Counted from the first letter of the stretch, positions 1 to 13,435 are shown. The stretch is 64,000 nucleotides of DNA from Hyaloscypha bicolor E (GCF_002865645.1 NW_020194519.1:2105542-2169541), one strand, 5' to 3'. Program-made: numbers and translations. The notes: a model not told the origin generated them from the sequence alone.

Positions 1-2610
1 AATATCAACTATGGTTTAGCCTTATAATAGGTGGAACTAAAGCTAATTCGACCTCTATAGGAATAATAGAAGCAGTTTTGAATACTCCTAGGGTTTTCCT
101 TAGGGCTAGGTTTTGAATTGCCTATAAAGGCCGAATTTGAGCTTTGCTTTCAGTCTTTTACTATAGTATAGAACCATAGTCTATTATACTAGTAATACAG
201 GCTAAATATAGCTATCTAATTATAAAAGGGAATAAGCCATGCAATATATTCGTAAGTCTCTGTACCCTATAAAAGGCTTGTTTTGCTTTGGAAGCCCTAT
301 AGGCTATATGTTTCTTAAATTTGAGATTTTTATCGAAATAGATCCCTAGTTATTTGACTACTTTACTAGGGGAAACTAGTTCCCTATTAGGTAGTTTTAG
401 ACTAGGCTTGTTTTTGGAATTATTAAAATAAATAAGCTCTGTTTTATTTATATTAAAGCTAATAGTATTCTTTTTCCCTAAATCGACTATATTCTTTACT
501 TCTCTTTCTAGAGTTTTAATGTTTTTCTTTAGATTCTTAGAAGTAGTAATAAGGAATATATTATCTAAATAGGATCTGAATTTAATATTTGCTAACTTAA
601 ATAAGTCTCGGATATAGATAAGAAATAATATAGGGGATATAGGGCTACCTTGTGGAATACCAGTAAGTATAGACCTAAATGCTTCCATACTATTATTAAA
701 AGCTAGTCGTAATACTCGGTTGTCTAGGAATAATGATATCTATAGAATAAGGCTAGTAGATAGTAATAAACTAATTATAATCTGTAATAGCCTATTCTTG
801 GATACGTGATTGAAGGCGCCTTTAATATCTAGGAAGAGAGTACTAGTTTTTAGCTTATAGGACTTATTTAATTCTACTTTATTTTATAATAGTAAAATAG
901 TATTAATAGCTAACTTATAGAGCCTATCTCCTATTTGGGAGTAGTATAGTAGGTTACTAGTCTCGGCTAAATAGCTAAGTCGCCTAGCTAGTATTCTCTC
1001 AGAAACCTTCCCTAAGTAATTAAGTAGGGAAATAACTCAATATACTTTGGATAGGGAATAGTTTAGTTTCCCTGATTTCTTTAGAATAAAGCTAGTAGCT
1101 TGTTTCCAGACTTTAGGATAGTATCCCTTATTAATAAATAAGAAGTATAGCCTATAAAAGATATCTAGAGAAGCTCTATAAGTATGAACTATAATCTCTT
1201 GAGTAACTAAGTCTGGTCCAGGGATTTTCCCCTTTACCTTAGAAATATAGGCTTGTTCTAGCTCTATTTTAGATAAAATAGGCCAGTCCTACTTTGAGCT
1301 AGACCTATAGTTTATTAAACTAGTAGGCTCAGTAATAGGGGGTAGTGGGAAAAGCATAGTTCTAAAGATATTATATTTCTCTTGGAAAGTCGATTTTAGC
1401 TTATTTAAACTATTATCTAAGATACTAGGAATAGGTTAATATATAGTATCTTTAGTATATTTTATAGCTTTAAAAATTGACTAGAGGTCTTTATTCTCTA
1501 AGAACTTATTCTAGTATACTAGCTTAGTACTCTTAATAGTATTAAAATAGGTGTTTTTTGTATTTTGGAGTTCTTATTTATAGAGAGTATACCCTAAAGC
1601 TTTAGACTTATAGCTATAGTATAGTATTAATTTACGTAAGGTCTTTAAGTCCTTATTTTACTAGGGTTTAGAATACGGACTAGTAGTAGATTTTGGAATA
1701 CTATTACTAGCTGCTTCTATTATTCTATTAGTAAAGTCTTCTGCTAATAGGTCTAGTTTATGGTTTCCAGGTATACTAGTAAGTGGAAAGGGCATATTCT
1801 CAAGGCTATTAGTAAGGTAGCTTGTAAATTTAGCCCAGTCCGCTTTCTTAGTATTAAATCTGACTGGATTAGAACTAGAGTTATAAGTCGACTTACTAAT
1901 AGTAAATAGAACCCCAAAATAATTAGAACCTAAGTCTAGTAGTACTTGCCAGTCTTTAATCTTAGTTACTATTCCACTAGTAGCAAAACTTAAGTCTAAT
2001 ATGGAAGGAATAGACATATTAGGTCTATAGAAGGTATCTTCCCCTGGTTTATTTAATAGCCTTAGAGAATGGTTCTCTATATAGCTAATTAAATAAACTA
2101 TATAACTGCTTTGAGGTTTAAGGGAATTCTACCAAGGATAATATATATTAAAATCACCTAGTAATAGAGAGCTATTATAGAGAGTAGTAAGTAAGATATT
2201 CTCTCTTAATATAGTTAATATACTATTAGGGTCTTCTGAGTAAATTATATTATAGAAATTAATTAGCTGCATTTTTAGTATACCTAGACTTAAGTCTATA
2301 ATTAAGTAATTAGGATTACTTAGTAAGTTTAAGGCTAGACTAGCTTGTAGTTTGCAAGCTATATAAAATAGGGTTCTAGGCCTCAGGGTACTGTAATTCG
2401 GGAGTATTTGGAAATAGTTAGAGTATATAATGAAACGATATTCCCGATTATTATTCCCTACTATTACTTAAGGCTCCTGGATTACTAGGACTTTAATATC
2501 CAGTTCTATAGCTATTTGCAAGACGTTTTTAGTAGTAGAGCTATTACGATTTATATTAACTTGTAGTACTTTGACATAGCTACTTATTAATAGTAATAAT
2601 AGGAATTATA
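1..2610 (-). pseudogene. LINE copy 1 ORF2 (endonuclease + reverse transcriptase) relic
   Basis: Minus-strand ORF2 of a Tad1-like LINE. The order is an apurinic-type endonuclease (about 2600-1900, motif LLLGDFNIYYP), a linker with the open stretch 2017-1661, and a reverse transcriptase with KSGKLNYS (about 1070), LFLDIKGAF (about 820) and GIPQGSPISPILF (about 650). The catalytic motif reads YLDN instead of YxDD near 565. A 112-codon piece of the palm domain (350-688) is still open. Stop codons punctuate the rest. It would have driven target-primed reverse transcription; it is now dead. Confidence 0.85.
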
Positions 2611-2619
2611 GTAGTAGTA

Positions 2620-4214
2620 GCTTTTTTAATTACTAAGTAAACCTCATATAGCTTAGAACTAGCTGAGTGGGTAGTACTTAAGTAATTAGAGTATTTAGTA
2701 GTTATATAGGGGCATTTTTTACTCTTCTTCTTATAGATAGAGCAAAAATGGTTCTCAGTTACGTAACCCTTATTATATAGTAAGTACTTAGGTTCCTTTT
2801 TGCAAATAGAATCTAAGTGCCTGTATCCTATATACCTAGTATACTATATAGTACTAGAAATAGTATAGTATTTTACTACTTTAGTAGAGATCCCGGCTAT
2901 AAGGAGTTTATTTTTAATAGCTCTATTAGCTTGAATCTCGGTAGGAAATACTACTATTACTAAACCGGCTCGCTAGAGGCCTGAGTCTCTTTTCTCCTTA
3001 GAAGTAGCCTAATAGGGCTGGCTAATAGGCTCTAGTCCCTTATTAAAGGTCTTGATTTCTTCTAGGACTAAGTTTATTTCTTTGGATATATTAAACTTAT
3101 AAATAGGTAGACTATAGATAATAACTTTATACTAAGGTTCTTCTTTTTATATACTTATAACTAAGAGAAGTACCCCCTTTATAATAGCTTGATTTTGAAC
3201 CAGAAAGTCAGAGTTAAATTCGGGAGTAGTATTAACTATAATATTACTCTTTAAAGAAAGAGAAACTATAGAGATTACTAGTTCCTTGATTCCCTTAGAG
3301 CAGAAAGTAGTATTAAGCGAATTGCGAGTTAAAATAGCAGAGAATAAGCTAGCCTGTTCTATATAAGCTAGTAGGAAGGTATATTTCCTAGAGAGGACTA
3401 TAGATCTGGTATTACGAGTACTAGAACTACTAGTATTATGTATACTGGGTGGTTTATTAGTACCATGAGTATTACTGCTACTAGTAAGTATACTAGGGCC
3501 TTTTCCTCCCTGATTTTTAGACTTAGTATATAATACTAAAGTCCAGTCCTTTTCCGAGTATAATTCCGAGTATATTTATGGTTCTTGAATAGCGATTTTA
3601 GCCCAAGTAGGCTTTTCGGAGGTAGTTTTAGCTTGAATAGCTAGCTTGGCTTGAGTTCTTGACTAAATTTCGATCCGTTTAGTAGCATTTTCGAGGTTTG
3701 CTACCTATAAAGCTAGTAAAGTACTAGTATAGTAGATACGGCCGAATTCTGTATATTCCCTAAAGATTTCTACTAAATCTAGTAGTCGAGATTACTGGTT
3801 ATATAACGGGGTAATAGTAATGGCTTTGACTATTAAGTTCCGGGCTTAATGAATTAGTAATTTAGCTTTATTTAAAGCTTGATTTTGGTATTAGTAGTAG
3901 TTTCCGTGGTTTTGGTATTCCTTATTAATATTACTATTAATATTGCTCGTACTAGGGCCATGCTTTAGCCCGTTCTAGAGGCGGCTTAGTCGAGCCGTAC
4001 TAGCTGAATTAGGCTAAGGAAAAGGGGCTGCGAGTTTGTCTGAAGAGATGGGATTTATAGCTAAATCGAATGCGAATTGAGCTCCCTGGCTAAACCGGGC
4101 TAGTGGGGAGCTAGTGGGTAGCTCTAGTTCCTTGCTAGGGCCCTCTGGAAGCTCTCCGAGCTCTTGAAAGTCGATAGGAGGGGGGCTAGAGCCCGGGGGG
4201 TTAGGGGGGGCCAT
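2620..4214 (-). pseudogene. LINE copy 1 ORF1 (Gag-like, zinc-knuckle protein) relic
   Basis: ORF1 starts at the ATG at 4214 with a proline-rich N-terminus (MAPPNPPGSSPPPIDF). The first 66 codons are open before RIP-type stops appear. Near its C-terminal end (about 2650-2950) it holds degraded Cys/His knuckles in which several Cys codons read as Tyr (TGT/TGC to TAT/TAC). LINE ORF1 proteins of this type bind the element RNA. The reading frame is closed many times, so no protein is expected. Confidence 0.8.
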
Positions 4215-4350
4215 TTAGCCTGTTCTAGCTCTACTTATAGTAGGTTCTAGAGCCTGGGGCCAAAGGGCTAAGGTGTATTGAGTGAGTTCTGAAGGTGGGT
4301 GAAGTGTGGGTGTGAAAGTAAGGGGAGTAAAAAAAAAAAAACCGGAAAAA

Positions 4351-6250
4351 AGTTCGGGGTATATAAAAAGTATTTAATATTAAGCCGGCTAATAGCTTTA
4401 AAATATTAGTATATTATATACTTGAAATACCCTAAAATAATATTAGATTAATACTTATTTAGGCTCTCTTAATTAGATTATAATAAATATTAGAAAGTAG
4501 TTTACTAGTAAGAAGTTTACTTAGTTTATAAATACTATAGGAACTAAAATTAAAATTGTCTTTATAGAAGCTTATAATTTTATTAGAATTATAGAATACT
4601 ATTATAGCCTAATTTAATATACTTATCTTATTATTATAGCCGAAATTAATAAAATTAATAAGAATATTATATTCTAAATAGTTTTTAAGGCTATTAATAA
4701 TTCTGCTAGACCTAATAATATTATCCTAACTCTCTTGGTTTATAGTACTTTATCTTAAATAACTAAATATAATATCTTATTACTAATTATATTATAGTAA
4801 TTAGTAATACTTAAGAAAGTAATAGTAGAAATTCAGAAGCTTTAAGCTAGATACTAGATTATAAATATCCTAAATACCCGAAATAGTTCTAGTATTACTA
4901 ATATTTATAAACTTCTTTTAAATTCGGATATTCTTATATAATATAAAGGAAATACTAGTTAATCTAGTAATTAGAATAGGCTATATAAGCTAGTAGCTAT
5001 TAATAAAGAGAACTATATACTAGCTTTATTATATAGTAATACTATCTTCTATTTAATCTTTATAAAGCCCTTTTATATAGGAAATATTAAGATTATTACT
5101 AATAGCCCTAAACCTAAACCTGTTTCCGAATATTATAATAAGGCTAAAAGTAATATAAATATGATTTCTTTTATTATTCCTGCTATTTTACTAAAGTATA
5201 ATAAAGAATACCTTTATAAGAACCCGGATTTTATAGTATTTTTATAAGATAATAACTTATATAAGAACTCTTACTAAGTTAAAATTACTAGCTTTCTAGA
5301 AAAAAAAATATTTGAGATTACTTCTAGATTCCAGGTATTAAAGGAAATATATATCTTTAATTCCCGGTTTATTAATAAGATTAAGAATAAAAATATAGAG
5401 AGAAAGCTTAAGAAATCGAGACTAGTTATCTAGGCTTATAATAATAATAAGAAATATATAATATTAATATAATTACTTATTATTTAATATATTAGCTAGA
5501 GAATTATTCTTAGTATTATTATTATAATAATAAATACTACGGAATTATATTTATATAATATCTTATAAGCTTATATCTAATTAATAACCTTACTTAATTA
5601 TAATTTTTATATTAACTTATTTTGCGAGTTTACTAGAAAGCTAAATTTAAATAATAATTCGGTTCTAAAAGTTATAAAACTATTATATAATATACCGGAA
5701 GCTAGAAACTACTAGTTTAAAACTTACTATTTCTATTATATTAATAAGCTTTCTATAAAATAATTAATTTATAACTCTTACTTCTTTTATAATAAGTAAC
5801 TCTTTAAAATTATTAGCTTTTAAACTAATAATATTCTATTTATTAGAATTAATAATTTTATAAAAATAAAGTAATTAAAGCTTTATAAGACTAAGTTCTT
5901 AGCTAAAGAATATAAATGCCTTATTATTAATTATAATCTCAAGTTTAATAAAGGTATTATCTATATAAATACTACTAGAATTACTCTTATATAGAAATAC
6001 TAATATAAAAACCTCTGAACTATTTCTATAAAGAATATTATTATTATAAGTAATAGAGGTACTATTTATTAAGATCTCTCTATTAAGAACTAATATATTA
6101 TTAAATATAATTATATAATATATTATATATATATAACTATATATAAGGCTAACTAGCTAGTATAGATATATATATAAGGTAAGCTCTACCTACTTCCTAT
6201 TCTATAAAGTAATTAATTATATTTTACTCTTTACTTATATATTTATATGA
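4351..6250 (+). pseudogene. Copia-type polyprotein relic A (integrase end, RT, RNase H)
   Basis: Extremely AT-rich, but the plus-strand frame still shows a fungal Ty1/copia polyprotein. Pieces are NNSARPNNIILTLLVYSTL (about 4690-4745; the post-integrase linker of this family), a reverse transcriptase with IERKLKKSRLVI and ELYLYNIL-AYI (about 5395-5575) and a degraded PLYGIPEA-like motif (LLYNIPEA, about 5680). Later stretches resemble the connection region. Stops occur at Gln/Trp positions throughout. The left end abuts LINE copy 1, so the 5' half is missing. Family assignment rests on motif order read by eye. Confidence 0.65.
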
Positions 6251-7259
6251 ATTCGTTTAATAAGTTCTGAGCCTAATAACTTTTATGAAACTAACTTACC
6301 TAACTATTATTTTTTTAATAAATAAATAAATCTAACTCAAAGAACTTGGCTTTATAAAACCTCTAAATAGAATTAAAATAAAGCTATATCTTATTTTTTA
6401 AATTATATTTAATATTAGAAAATACTAGCCCTCTTTAGTTTTTATAAAATAATAAATATTATAATCTAATTAAAAGCTAAGAGAACTCGGATATTTAATA
6501 AGAATACTATTAAATCTATAATTAATTTCTTTATTTCGAATCTAATAGATTAATTACTTTAAATAGCTTTTTCTTATCTCCTAACCTCTGGAATTCAGAG
6601 TTTTCCTAATAAACTAATAATTCAGTATTAAGCTATATAAATATTAAGATACTAGTAAATTCAAAGATATAGATCTGGCAAACTCTAACTAAATAATTTA
6701 ATAAGAATTCTAATACTTAATCTCTGATTTCTTTACTTCTTTACTAACTACTTGTCTTATTATCTAATTATAAAGCAGATTATGGCTAAGGAACTCTTAT
6801 ATAAGAAGTTATAAATAATCTTAAAATAAGTATTTCCTATAGATAATTTATTTATTTTATTCAAAAATACTAAGATTTATTATATTACTTAATCTTAAGA
6901 AATACTTCTTTTTTAAATAAATTTATTTCCTTATTATACTTACTTATTTCTTAATATACTATTCAAATTCTTTAATACTAATTAGGCCTCTAATTCTAAT
7001 TATATTAAATTAATTCCTAATATTATCTTAATAGAAACCTATACTTAGTTTTCTATTTTAAGAGAATTAATTCTTGAATTACTATCTCTAATATTTCTTT
7101 TTAATTTATAAGCTAAGACTTAGTCTAATAAATAATAGGAACTAGTTAAGTAAAATACTCTTAATAAATATAATATAGATAATAAAGAATACTATTATAA
7201 ATTCTATTAAGAAATTTATTAAATACTAATTAATTAATTAGGTAATCTTAGATAATAAC
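6251..7259. other. AT-rich repeat relic, unassigned
   Basis: About 1 kb of very AT-rich sequence between two copia relics. It probably contains the end of copia A and the start of copia B. I could not place an RNase H end, an LTR edge or any open frame in it. Confidence 0.5.
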
Positions 7260-8027
7260 TTTAGAGACTTGGCTATTTACTTCTTTTATTCTTACTACTA
7301 TTCCAGATCTTAATAAGTCTAATTAGATTAAATAGTACTAAAGAATTAATAATATTCTTATTAATAAGAACTATTTTTACTAAAAGCTTTTAGATAAGAC
7401 TTTTATCTAACTAGTCCAAAATATATAATTTCTCGTAAAAATATAGGAAAGCTATTAAATATAATTTAATAAATAAGAGAAATTCCAAGTCTAAAAAAGA
7501 AGTATTATAAATAATAAGCTTAGACTAACTACTTTTTTTTATACTAATAAAAATAAAAATAATCTTATAAATAATATATAAAAAATAAATCTCAAGTTAC
7601 TTTTTATTATTTTTAAAAAGTATTTCTATTCTTAAGATATTATAATCTTTAATTACTTATAAAATAACTTCCTAAATCTCTAATTTAATAATTATATAAA
7701 TATTATAAAGTATAATAATACTTTTATAAAACTTAATAAGAAGTTATTTTTTTTTCTTTTAAAGTACCTAATTACTAGTATTATAAATAGTTAATTTATA
7801 TATAATATATTTAAATCTTACTAGATCTTATATAATAATTTTATAAATAAAATAAAAGCAAATACTATTTTCTTTAATTTTATATAAGCTATATAAAAGA
7901 AAAAAGAATTAATATAATAATTATCTAGCTAAATTACTTTTTTATTATATATAAATTAAAGAAAAAATAAATCAGATATTAAATATAAGTATTATAGAAA
8001 GCTATTTTATACTAATATAAAGTATAT
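7260..8027 (+). pseudogene. Copia relic B, Gag with degraded zinc knuckle
   Basis: The plus-strand frame resembles a copia Gag (UBN2-like helical region) and ends in KYKYYRKLFYTNIKY at about 7981-8025. That is a CCHC knuckle with its Cys and His codons changed to Tyr, the expected RIP result. The frame is cut by LINE copy 2, whose 8-base target duplication follows at once. The continuation of the same polyprotein appears to lie beyond that LINE at 13436. Helical-region similarity is by eye and weak; the knuckle is the stronger evidence. Confidence 0.55.
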
Positions 8028-8035
8028 AGTTTAAT
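8028..8035. repeat. Target-site duplication of LINE copy 2, left
   Basis: AGTTTAAT directly before the LINE 5' end. The identical octamer follows the poly-A tail at 13428-13435. Confidence 0.65.
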
Positions 8036-8166
8036 CTTTTTTCGGATTTTTTACCCTCCTTACTTTTATCTAAGGACTTTATTTACCTTTAGACTTTATT
8101 TAGTATATCTGATCTACTTAGCCCCAGGCTCTAGAACCTATTATAAGTAGAACTAGAATAGGCTAA

Positions 8167-10125
8167 ATGGCTCCCCCTGACCTCCCGGGCTCTAGCCCCC
8201 CTAATATTAATTCCCAGGACCTCGGAGAGCTCCTAGAGGGCCCTATAAAATAGCTAGAGCTACTTACTAGCTTCCTACTAGCTTGGTTTAGTCAAGGGGC
8301 CCGCTATATCTTTAATCTAATTATAAATCTCATTTTCTCGGACGAACTCGCAGCCTCTTTTTCTTAGCCTAATTCAGCTAGTATGGCTTATTTGAGCCGT
8401 ATTTAGAACGGACTAAAGCGAGACCCTAGCTCTAGTAAGGCTATTAATAAGAAGTACTAAAACTATAGAAACTATTACTAATTCCAGAATTAAGCTTTAA
8501 ATAAAGTAAAAAGACTAATTTAGGAAGCTCGAGACTTAATAGTTAAAGCTATTAGAGTATTCACATTATATAACTAGTAATTCCGTCTACTAGACCTAGT
8601 AAAAATCTTTAGGAAATATATAGAATTCGGATATATTTAATATATTAGTATTTTACTAGCCTCTCAAGTTATAAACCTCGAAAATACTACTAAACGGATC
8701 GAAATTTAGTTAAGACCTCAGGCTAAATTAGCTACTTAAGCTATTTAAGCTAAAACTACTATTTCCGGAAAGCCTACTTAGGCTAAAATTACTATTTAAG
8801 AACTATAAAATTACTTGGTAAAGAACTGGATTTTAGTTTCCTATACTAGAACTAAGTCCAAAAATTAGGGAGGAAACTAAGGCCCTAGTACCCGTAATAC
8901 TAGCTTAAATAATATATATAATACTAAAACTATAGCCCTTTCTAGGAGAAGTACTCTCCTGCTAGCTTATATAAAGCAGGCTAACTTGTTCTCTATTATT
9001 ATTACTTGTAATTTACTTAATATTACTTTTTGCTTTAAGGAAATTAAGGAATTAGTAATCTCTATAGTCTCTTTTTCCTTAAAGAATAATATTATAGTAA
9101 ATACTATTCCTGAGTTTAATTCTGATTTTTTGGTTTAAAACAAATTAATTATAAAAGAAATACTTCTCTTAATTACTAGTATCTAAAAAGGAGAACTATA
9201 GTATAAAGTAATTATTTATAGTATATCTATTTATAAGTTTAATATACCCGAAGAAATAAACCTAGTTCTAGAAGAGATTAGAATCTTTAATAAGGGACTT
9301 TAGCCTATTAGCTAACCTTATTAGGCTACTTTAAAGGAAAAGCGAGACTCAAGCTTATAGAGAGCCGGCTTAGTAGTAATAGTATTTCCTATTAAGATTC
9401 AAGCTAATAGAGCTATTAAAAATAGACTTCTTATAGCCGGAATCTCTACTAAGATAATAAAATACTATACTATCTCTAGTACTATATAGTATATTAAATA
9501 TATAGGATATAAATACTTAGACTTTATTTATAAAAGAGAACTAAAGTACTTATTATATAATAAGAATTATATAACTAAGAACTATTTTTGCTTTATTTAT
9601 AAGAAGAAAAGGAAAAAATACTCTTATATAATTACTAAATAGTTTAATTACTTAAGTACTACTTATTTAGCTAGTTCTAGGCTATATGAGGTCTACTTAG
9701 TAATTAAATAAGCTATTACTACTTCTATTATTACTATTAATAAGTAGCTATATTAAAGTACTATAAATTAATATAAATTATAGTAGTTCTATTACTAAGA
9801 ATGTCTTATAAATAGCTATAGAAATAGATATTAAAGTTCTTATAATTCAGGAATCTTAAGTAATAATAGGAAATAATAATCGGGAATATTATTCTATTAT
9901 ATACCCTAGTTATTTTCAAATACTTCCGAATTATAATACCTTAAGGCCTAGAACTCTAGTTTATATAGCTCGTAAGCTATAAGCTAGTTTAGCCCAAAAC
10001 TTACTAAGTAATCCTAATTACTTAATTATAGACTTAAGTCTAGATATACTAAAAATATAGCTAATTAATTTCTATAATATAGTTTACTCAGAAAACCCTA
10101 ATAGTATATTAATTATATTAAGAAA
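8167..10125 (+). pseudogene. LINE copy 2 ORF1 and endonuclease relic
   Basis: ORF1 begins MAPPDLPGSSPPN and runs with many RIP stops through the Gag-like region to degraded knuckles at about 9440-9620. The endonuclease start follows (about 9760-10125) and stops abruptly where the LTR-like insert begins. No open frame of note survives in this half. Confidence 0.75.
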
Positions 10126-10887
10126 TATCGTATTTAAATATTACTTTTTTTAATAATATAAGTTATTATATATTAAATAAAAAATACTAGAACCTTTTTA
10201 TATAGTATATTACTATATATAGTATTTTATATTTAAGACAAAATCTACTTTTATTAATAATTATATTAATTATTAATTATTAAAATAAAAGTAGTAATTA
10301 AGAGATTTAAGAAATCTTTAACTTAAGAATTATTATTCTATAAAGATTTAAATTTTTATTTTGAATAGTTAGCTAATAACTATAAATTATAAAAATTAAA
10401 CTAGCCTTATTGGGCTATTTTATCTCTTATCTAAAAGAGCTCTCTTATAAGTGGCTAAAATCTCTTAGTAAGTTCTTAGCTAATTAAGAACGTGATTTCT
10501 TAGTAAGCTCTTAGCTAATTAGGAATGTGACTTGAATTTGGAACTAAGGATTCGGTTTATAAGATCGGAGTATCTATTAAGCTATACTTATGATTTAATG
10601 GGACATTTATTTAGCCGTCTTATAATTTGATTTCTAATAATCGGTGGATTTATAGGCTGTACTTATTATAATTAATGGAGTTATGAGTCATTCTCGTGGT
10701 TTGGTATAGCTAGATTTTATTATTTAAGTAGCTAGATTTCCCTCCTTAGAACCAGAAAATCAAGTACTCGAATAGTACTTCAGAATTACTTTACTCTTTG
10801 CTTTATAATCTTAAACCATTACTTTACTTTACTTTAGTCTTTAAGACTTTACCTCTCTACTATTGGTTCCGACTATTCCGATAAATA
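10126..10887 (+). repeat. LTR-like repeat, copy 1 (about 762 bases)
   Basis: A ~762-base block that replaces LINE sequence and recurs at 23610-24387. It begins TATCG and ends CGATA, which is what TGTCG...CGACA, the inverted TG/CA hallmark of LTRs, becomes after C-to-T and G-to-A change. The best preserved part (10450-10800) is less AT-rich and near-identical between copies. Which LTR family it belongs to is not known. Confidence 0.6.
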
Positions 10888-11425
10888 TATAATTATATTT
10901 ATCTCTAGTATTATTTCTTTTATTTTCTCTCTTATTTTTATCTTATAAGATATATAAGAAATAGTATTTTAGGCTATATTATTTCTTATTTAACTATATA
11001 TTTAAATATTTCTTTTTCCTAAACTAGAAACTCTAATCTTTACTTTTCTTAATATATCTCTTACTAAATTCTTAATACTATCTAGAAAAACCTATTATAC
11101 TTTATAATTATTAATTCTTAGCTTGCTTTTAATTATATTTATTCTTAATAATAGCTATACTTAATATATATTTTATTAGTAAGAGTTCTTTAAATCTATT
11201 AAATTACTTAATAACGGGGAAATTAATTAGATTACGGGTATTAGTAAATATAGCTTAGCTTTATATAAAAAAGAAATAGTAGTTTTACTAATAAAGATAA
11301 TAAAAAGAAACTTTAGATAGCTAAGGCTTCCTAATATAATCTTTTATCTAGAACTTAGTATAAACCTTTTCTTATACTTTGAATTTATTCGGAAAGATAT
11401 AAAGATATAGCTTAATAAGTATAAT
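10888..11425. other. AT-rich block after the LTR, unassigned
   Basis: Sequence between the LTR-like repeat and the resumption of LINE copy 2. It could be the leader and Gag start of the LTR element. No motif is clear enough to name, and there is no second copy in the window. Confidence 0.4.
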
Positions 11426-13158
11426 ATACCCTAGAACGGGAAGTAAAGGATATAGTTGATTTAGGGAAAAAGAATACTATTAGCTTTAATATAGATAAAA
11501 CAGAGTTTATTTATTTTAATAATTCTAAAAATAAGCCTAGTCTAAAACTACCTAATAGGGAACTAGTTTCCCCTAGTAAAGTAGTCAAATAGCTAGGGAT
11601 CTATTTCGATGAAAATCTCAGATTTAAGGAATATATAGCCTATAGGGCTTCCAAAGCAAAACAAGCCTTTTATAGGATATAAAGACTTACGAATATATCA
11701 CGTGGCTTATCCCCTTTTGTAACTAGATAGCTATATTTAGCCTGTATTACTAGTGTAATAGACTATGGTTCTATACTATGGTGAAAGACTGAAAGTAAAG
11801 CTCAAATTCGGCCTTTACAGGCGATTCAAAACCTAGCCCTAAGGAAAACCCTAGGAGTATTCAAAACTGCTCCTATTATTCCTATAGAGGTCGAATTAGC
11901 TTTAGTTCCATCTATTATAAGGCTAAACTATAGTCGATATCGATATGCCTTCCGTATCCTTAAACTAAGTCTAAAACACCCTATTAGACTAGAGTTCGAA
12001 AAGTCCTTCCAAAGATCTAGAGATTTAGAAGTAATAGAATCTAATATAGACTCTATTTATAGTCTAAATACTGATCTAAAGCGAGATTACTTGGCTAAAA
12101 AGTCTCAAATAGAAACTATAGTGGATTCTATTAGTAATCTAGTAGATCCTAGAGATCTAGAGACTATAAGACACTTCTATTTCGCTCCCTGGAATAGAGA
12201 AGTGCCTTATAAAATTACTATATTAAAAGAGCTAAAGGAAGAGACTGCTATATTATATAATTTCTACCTAAAGACTTTATATAATAGTAGCTTTATACTA
12301 TCTATATATATAAATGGATCTCAAACTGAAAAAGGAATCGGAGTAGGCCTAGGGCTCGTGGTTTATAGTTACGAAACTCCTTATATTCCGGTCGTAGCTA
12401 AATATAGAGAAAGCCAGAATATAGGAGCTAGTACTATAGTCTATAACGGAGAACTAGAAGGCGTTACTAGGGCTATTGAATATGCTAGTAGTAAAGCAAA
12501 GAGAGGAGAGCTTTTTAATATCTATATAGATAACCAAGCTGGTTTACTAAGACTAAAAACTCCTTCTAATAAGCCCGGTCAAAGTCAATAGATTAGAGCT
12601 ATATTAGCTACTAAGGCCCTTAAAGCTAAAGGAGCTAATATAGAACTAATCTGGGTTCCAGGGCATACGGATATAATAGGGAACGAAGAAGTAGATGTAC
12701 TAGCTAAGCTAGGCACTACTTCTCCTATATTAGAACCTGAATTAGTAAAAACCTCCTTTGCTTTCCTAGGGGTTAAAATCAATAAAGTTAAGAAACTAGA
12801 GTATAGACTATTTTTAGAATCTTATACTAAATCGAAAACCCAGCTAGAATTATATAGTAATATATATCCATGGAAAGTATCCAGAAAAATAAACCTACCT
12901 ATGGGAATACTTAGGCCTATAGCTAGTGCATTCTTCCAGCTAAAGCTAGGCCACGGATATTTAAAGTCCTATTTATATAGGCTAAAAATAGTGTCTAATA
13001 ACAAATGCAAATGTGGCAAAACTGAGAATTATCTGATTTATCAGATTTTGCAAGGAAATATATATCGAGCGTTATATTTTCCTCCACGAAACGTATTCTT
13101 AAAAGAAACTAGTATATATATAAGAAAATGGCTATTAAGCGAAGTGTGGGAGAAGTAG
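11426..13158 (+). pseudogene. LINE copy 2 ORF2 3' part: RNase H and C-terminal zinc motif
   Basis: Post-RT region, then the best preserved RNase H of the family. An open frame at 12091-12591 contains YINGS (first catalytic Asp now Asn), a GELEG glutamate and YIDNQAG. After one stop, the frame continues to a PGHTDIIGNEEVD motif (about 12658-12700). A last open frame, 12901-13158, holds GHGYLKSYLYRLK and CKCGKTENY, the usual zinc-binding end of Tad-type ORF2. At about 13020-13100 this copy differs from copy 4, with a shorter, unrelated stretch. RNase H would remove the RNA strand during retrotransposition; here it is inactive. Confidence 0.85.
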
Positions 13159-13250
13159 AAGTGGGAAATAGGGGAGGAAATAGGGGAGGAAATAGGGGAG
13201 GAAATAGGAGAAGGGGAATAGGGGAAAAGGGGAATAGGGAATAGGAGAGG
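13155..13250 (+). repeat. 12-base purine minisatellite in LINE 3' UTR (copy 2)
   Basis: Tandem GGGGAGGAAATA units (about four, plus degenerate ones) directly after the ORF2 stop. The same array stands in the 3' UTR of copies 3 and 4 with different unit numbers. Confidence 0.85.
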
Positions 13251-13427
13251 ATTTGTAATTTATACTCATTTTCTTTATTTTCTTAAGTTTTTATTCTAGG
13301 GATATATCCCCAACTATTTATTATACCTATATTGGATTTTGGGCCTGTATATTAGCTACTAAGACACATGCTAGCTAGCTAGCCGTGTTATATAGTTCTA
13401 AACTAATAAAACACATTAAAAAAAAAA

Positions 13428-13435
13428 AGTTTAAT
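13428..13435. repeat. Target-site duplication of LINE copy 2, right
   Basis: AGTTTAAT after the poly-A tail, matching 8028-8035. Confidence 0.65.

Larger units (their letters stand above)
1..4350 (-). mobile_element. Tad1-like LINE, copy 1 (3' end outside window)
   Basis: Non-LTR retrotransposon on the minus strand. Its 5' end is the A-rich/CCGG motif near 4325-4350, and its 3' part runs off the left edge of the window. Read on the minus strand, it encodes a Gag-like ORF1 (ATG at 4214), then an endonuclease and a reverse transcriptase. The RNase H and tail, present in the other copies, lie outside the window. The same family recurs at 8036, 17479, 24842 and 30880. Many in-frame TAG/TAA codons stand where other copies or the family keep Gln or Trp, so the copy is RIP-inactivated. 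Confidence 0.9.
8036..13427 (+). mobile_element. Tad1-like LINE, copy 2 (interrupted by an LTR element)
   Basis: Plus-strand copy with 5' end TTTTTTCGG at 8036 and poly-A tail ending at 13427, flanked by AGTTTAAT duplications. ORF1 starts at the ATG near 8167. The endonuclease follows up to 10125. The middle (about 1.7 kb in copy 4, from endonuclease to the end of the reverse transcriptase) is missing and replaced by 10126-11425. LINE sequence resumes near 11426 with the post-RT region, RNase H and zinc-binding tail. The 3' half keeps longer open frames than the other copies. Confidence 0.88.

Noticed and set aside
4351..8027. Single continuous copia element
   Set aside because: Reverse transcriptase motifs come before a Gag with a zinc knuckle on the same strand, so at least two elements are present.
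13020..13100. Possible tRNA-like hairpin (ATCTGATTTATCAGAT)
   Set aside because: A simple palindrome inside the LINE ORF2 tail; no acceptor stem or anticodon arm.
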